Below, piece by piece: positions 61,027 to 64,000 of a DNA stretch of 64,000 bases (position 1 is its first letter; each line of letters opens with the position of its first letter). The notes beneath the pieces are model-generated. The model saw nothing but the letters and a program-made list of their open reading frames with translations, did not search any database and was not told where the DNA came from. A program made the position numbers and the translations under genes. The DNA comes from CALOCY01 sp942491975 (GTDB lineage Bacteria > Bacteroidota > Bacteroidia > Bacteroidales > Prolixibacteraceae): contig CALOCY010000004.1 of NCBI GenBank assembly GCA_942491975.1, positions 1,488,001-1,552,000 on the forward strand, written 5' to 3'.

Positions 61027-61300
61027 GCCAAATGGAGCAGGTATTCGTGGATACTCTTCACCACTGTTTTTTCCGGACAACTGGCATTGGGATTAATTGG
61101 CTATGAGAAATTTTTGATGACCGGGAAACTGCACCTGCCCATTCCGGCAATGATTTTAAGCAGGGGCTCTATCGCGAAGAGTTATCATTTATGACCATCC
61201 TGTTTTTGAGTACCGTCTTATTATCGGGCCATGCATGGTGTAGCCAGCTCTGCTATTTTGGTGCTATTGATAGCCTGGCTGCCAAAGGAAAAACAGAACA
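61027..61300 (+). pseudogene. Decayed 4Fe-4S binding (NapH-like) membrane protein gene
   Basis: Two frames together give parts of one protein: the first encodes TVFSGQLALGLIGYEKFLMTG plus KLHLPIPAMIL and ends at a TGA at 61192. After a shift near 61155-61170 the second encodes YREELSFMTILFLSTVLLSG and AWCSQLCYFGAIDSLAAKGK. These segments look like the middle of NapH/NosR-like ferredoxin-type membrane proteins, including WCSQLCYFGA. Both ends of the gene are missing. Confidence 0.55.
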
Positions 61301-61364
61301 CGGAAAGATCAGGCACAAAAGAGCCATCAAAGCAACATTATTGGTTGTATCAATTAACAAAAAA

Positions 61365-61387
61365 GCCCAACCTAAATCAGGTTGGGC
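61365..61387 (-). terminator. Rho-independent terminator of the peptide/ABC transporter operon
   Basis: Read on the minus strand, GCCCAACCT and AGGTTGGGC form a 9-bp stem with a 5-base loop followed by TTTTTT. It lies 70-92 bp after the peptide gene stop. Confidence 0.8.
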
Positions 61388-61457
61388 ACGGTAACTATAG
61401 GTTAGTAAAACTAATCAATAATTTTTCTCACTTCACTATATCATACACACCTTTCAC

Positions 61458-61655
61458 CTATCTTCCATGATACATTACAGCCTTGTACTCAACAGTATAA
61501 GGAAATAGAACATAAAAACAATATCTCTTTAAATAAACAATAGTTCCGTCTTCAACTCTTTCATTACCAGTAGACTTCCAAGGACCACAATATCTAAACA
61601 GTCCCCCTCCCTGAATGGCACATAGCTGTTCAGTACTTAATTTTTTTGTTTTCAT
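61458..61655 (-). CDS. Double-glycine leader peptide (candidate exported peptide)
   Basis: A 65-residue peptide. The leader reads MKTKKLSTEQLCAIQGG, with the LS..EL..I.GG pattern cut by C39 peptidases. The predicted mature part is about 48 residues with two cysteines (RYCGPW and KRYCFYV), many aromatic residues and a basic C terminus. The start at 61655 is supported by a strong Shine-Dalgarno (GAGGAGG) seven bases upstream, rare in this phylum. It follows the peptidase-containing ABC transporter gene by 43 bp. It is a bacteriocin-like or signalling peptide by inference. Confidence 0.75.
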   Translation of the reverse strand: MKTKKLSTEQLCAIQGGGLFRYCGPWKSTGNERVEDGTIVYLKRYCFYVLFPYTVEYKAVMYHGR

Positions 61656-61698
61656 AAAAAACCTCCTCAAATTTTAAATGATAAATTTAGTATAAAAA

Positions 61699-63858
61699 CT
61701 ATATGATCTCGTTATACGAAAGACTGTACAGGTTATCTGATTTCATCAGTTCATCATGCCTGCCCGAGGTGTCGATCTTCCCATTCTCCAAAATGTAAAT
61801 GTTATCGGCATAACGGGCAATTTTCACCCGGTGGGTAACCACAATTACCGCTGTTTCATCTTTAAGCCGGTGCAATAAATTCATCGCAAAATTCTCGGTA
61901 TTCCTGTCCATAGCAGCTGTAGGTTCATCAAGCAATAACAGCTGGGGCTTTTTGTGTAAGATACGGGCCAGTGCCACCAATTGTTTCTGTCCGCCCGAAA
62001 TATTGATCCCCTCCTCTCCCAGCAACGTACCATAGCCTTGCGGAAAAGTGTTGAAATAACCTGAAAAACCCGTTCTGTCACAAAATTCGATACAGGCTTT
62101 CAACTCCTCTTCAGTATGCCCAAGGGCGATATTTTCAACCAATGTCCCGTTAAACAAACTGATCTCCTGGGGGATCACCCCGATCTTTTCGCGCCAGCCG
62201 ACTACCGGAATGGCGTAAAAATCGTGTTGGTTCACCAACACTTCACCGCTTTCAGGCCGATAAAACCGCTGTAAAATATTTAACAACGTGGTTTTTCCCC
62301 CGCCGCTCTCCCCAAACAGGGCTACCAGTTCTCCCCTGCTAACTTCCAGATTGGCATCTTTTAATAACTGTTTTCTTCCAGGAAACCTGAATGCAATATT
62401 TTTTAAGGCAACAGACTGTATATCAGCATGGAACTCCTCTTTATCACCCGCTTCAATCTCCGGTTTTATGGCTGAGAATTCATACATCCGGTCGAAAGCA
62501 ACTTTGGCCCCCTGCAGGGTAATGTTGGCAAAAGCCAGGCTGGTAAAAGCCGGAAAAATACTGCCCGTAATGGATAAAATGGCAATTAAACGGCCAATGG
62601 TCAGGCTATCCTGATAGACCAGGTATGAACCATACCCCAAAAGGCCGATCATAATTAATATCCCTGCAAACTCTGCCACAAACTGAAGGCTGATCCCGAT
62701 TTTCCCCAGTGAAAAGACCCGATCCTGAAAAAACGCGTAGATTCCCCGGTTCTGTTCCCCAAATTTACCCTCTTTGATATTCGCCTTAATGGTATCAATG
62801 CCCTGCATGGTGTTCACATAATTGCTCGATTTGTGCGCATTGGCAACCATCACTTCGCGTTGGGCCTTGATAACGCTTTTATGGTAAACGAGTGAAATGG
62901 TAATAAAAACAGGCATGGTGACCAGCGAAAAGAGGCCAATCTCGAACGAATAGGCAAACAAGATAAACTCACCGACAATAAACAACAACGCATCGTTTAA
63001 AAGTCCGCCGACCACGGTTGCAATCGTCCGCTGGATTTGTGCGGTATCGTCCAAACGGGCTACCAGTTCACCAATACGCCGGTTATCGAAAAACGATTTG
63101 GGCAGAAACAGCAGGTTTTCGTAAAAACGGCCAATCAACCGGTTGTTGAACTCCTTTCCCTGCCGGATGCCAAACAGGCCGGCAATGTAGGCCAATCCCC
63201 CTTTCATAAAGAGCAGGAGAGTTACAATAGCCAGCCCGGAGACAAGCTTCAATGTGTCTTTATTGGGCAAAATGTCGTCAATTAGCTTTTGCGAAAAAAT
63301 GGCCATGATCAGGCCGAGGATAGAGATGACAAGGGTGAGCAGGAATACAACGGTCAAAATATTGACATCCGCTTTTATCAGTTGTACAAACCAGTTCCTT
63401 TTCTCCTTTTTAATGCTGCCAACCTGCTCAATTTCTGCTGTCGGGTCAAGCTCAAGCATCGTTTTCGACTGCCAGATTTCATCCAGCTCTTTTTCCGGAT
63501 ACTCAACAATACCGTGAGCCGGGTCGCCCATTATAAATTTCCCGTTGGCAAACCCGTAACAGACCATGTAGTGCTGAAGATTCCCCTCCATAACCACGTG
63601 AATGATGGAAGGTTTTTTCTGCGCTTTCAGGTAGTCGGTACCGGCCTCCAGCCCCTCGGGGTTTAAACCGGCCTTTTGTGCCGCCTGGTACAACCCCAGC
63701 ATGGTTGTGCCGGTAACAGAAGTACCACTTAACTCCCGCAACACTTCCAGGCTCTTCCGGCCACCATAAAACCGGATGATTGATGCAAGGCATGCCACCC
63801 CGCAATCGGTCTGATCGTGTTGTTTTATAAATGTTCTGCCAATTAACTTTCGATCCAT
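61699..63858 (-). CDS. Peptidase-containing ABC transporter (C39)
   Basis: A 719-residue inner membrane exporter. The N-terminal C39 peptidase has QHDQTDCGVACLASIIRFYG (catalytic Cys) and HYMVCYGFANGKFIMGDPA (catalytic His and Asp). A six-span membrane domain follows (about 165-440). The ATPase has Walker A FGESGGGKTTLLN, signature NISGGQKQL and Walker B LLLLDEPTAAMD. It cuts GG leaders and exports the peptide. ATG 63858 is chosen because it begins the C39 domain cleanly, 4 bp after the upstream gene's stop. Confidence 0.93.
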   Translation of the reverse strand: MDRKLIGRTFIKQHDQTDCGVACLASIIRFYGGRKSLEVLRELSGTSVTGTTMLGLYQAAQKAGLNPEGLEAGTDYLKAQKKPSIIHVVMEGNLQHYMVCYGFANGKFIMGDPAHGIVEYPEKELDEIWQSKTMLELDPTAEIEQVGSIKKEKRNWFVQLIKADVNILTVVFLLTLVISILGLIMAIFSQKLIDDILPNKDTLKLVSGLAIVTLLLFMKGGLAYIAGLFGIRQGKEFNNRLIGRFYENLLFLPKSFFDNRRIGELVARLDDTAQIQRTIATVVGGLLNDALLFIVGEFILFAYSFEIGLFSLVTMPVFITISLVYHKSVIKAQREVMVANAHKSSNYVNTMQGIDTIKANIKEGKFGEQNRGIYAFFQDRVFSLGKIGISLQFVAEFAGILIMIGLLGYGSYLVYQDSLTIGRLIAILSITGSIFPAFTSLAFANITLQGAKVAFDRMYEFSAIKPEIEAGDKEEFHADIQSVALKNIAFRFPGRKQLLKDANLEVSRGELVALFGESGGGKTTLLNILQRFYRPESGEVLVNQHDFYAIPVVGWREKIGVIPQEISLFNGTLVENIALGHTEEELKACIEFCDRTGFSGYFNTFPQGYGTLLGEEGINISGGQKQLVALARILHKKPQLLLLDEPTAAMDRNTENFAMNLLHRLKDETAVIVVTHRVKIARYADNIYILENGKIDTSGRHDELMKSDNLYSLSYNEII

Positions 63859-63862
63859 TATT

Positions 63863-64000
63863 TTATTGAATTTCTTCGGCACGTTTTTCATGAATAACCG
63901 TCAATAAATCATCGATACGGGTAAACCCCTGAAACTCTTTGATCAGCTTATTATCCGCATCATAAATAAACATGGAGGGGATACCGAACTTTCCATAGTA
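63863..64000 (-). CDS. Thioredoxin-fold protein, C-terminal part (cut by window end)
   Basis: The last 45 residues of a gene that continues beyond the window: YYGKFGIPSMFIYDADNKLI then KEFQGFTRIDDLL. The cis-proline GIPSMFIYD and following strand fit thioredoxin-like proteins. It ends 4 bp before the ABC transporter start, so it is part of the same export operon, perhaps forming disulfides in the cysteine-containing peptide. Confidence 0.65.
   Translation of the reverse strand, partial: YYGKFGIPSMFIYDADNKLIKEFQGFTRIDDLLTVIHEKRAEEIQ

Larger units (their letters stand above)
60799..61457. other. Intergenic region with a decayed gene
   Basis: Holds the 4Fe-4S pseudogene at 61027-61300 and the peptide operon terminator. 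The first 220 bp show nothing recognisable. Confidence 0.55.

Overview
The window looks like a chromosomal piece of a Bacteroidota genome, most likely class Bacteroidia; I cannot fix the genus. The support is: -7 promoter boxes of the Bacteroidota type (TAnnTTTG) in front of several genes, two secreted proteins with type IX secretion (T9SS) C-terminal sorting domains, a DUF4954 protein, a BT4734/BF3469-type primase-associated protein, and almost no Shine-Dalgarno sequences. No rRNA, tRNA or CRISPR array was found.

Backbone left (1-12.3 kb): DUF4954 hexapeptide-repeat protein, PAS-LuxR regulator, an internally deleted IS3 copy, ornithine carbamoyltransferase plus carbamate kinase, FtsK, a LolA-like carrier, a methyltransferase and the tRNA-modification GTPase gene mnmE.

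Mobile island (about 12.28-36.34 kb): a visibly A+T-rich element sits in the 3' end of mnmE. The last 16 bases of mnmE (TTGTATCGGAAAGTAA) recur with one silent change at 36328-36343, so I read these as attL and attR. In order the island holds an excisionase-like gene, tyrosine integrase, a protein of unknown function, two small HTH proteins, a BT4734-type protein and a PriCT-2/DUF3987 primase-like protein; I see no relaxase. The cargo follows: a complete type I restriction-modification operon (regulator, DinD, HsdM, HsdS, membrane protein, HsdR, M48-like peptidase), which runs with very short gaps into a prokaryotic Argonaute (pAgo) module. That module has an Hfx_Cass5-like small protein, a PD-(D/E)XK/DUF5655 nuclease and a 686-residue pAgo. 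Its guide 5'-end pocket motif is intact but its Piwi catalytic residues are missing. A membrane-anchored phosphoribosyltransferase-like protein, a HAD hydrolase and a short GT2 protein come next. The island closes with 1.27 kb of gene-free but strongly structured DNA, a DUF6266 gene and an AbiE toxin-antitoxin pair with two clear operator-like inverted repeats. It reads as a mobile defence island; the pAgo module is the most interesting candidate for an undescribed system.

Backbone right (36.4-64 kb): an aminotransferase, an archaeal-type GatD/GatE amidotransferase pair (unusual in bacteria), a T9SS metalloprotease, an intact IS4-family element placed just upstream of a hemolysin III gene, ArfB, cupin, RluA-like pseudouridine synthase, class I fumarase, a fucose-isomerase-like protein, secreted M28 peptidase and S1/P1 nuclease, a DUF2975/HTH/zinc-ribbon cluster, an aspartyl protease with PDZ, a DUF4097 protein, a decayed 4Fe-4S membrane protein gene, and at the end an export locus: thioredoxin-like protein (cut by the window edge), C39-peptidase ABC transporter and a double-glycine leader peptide.
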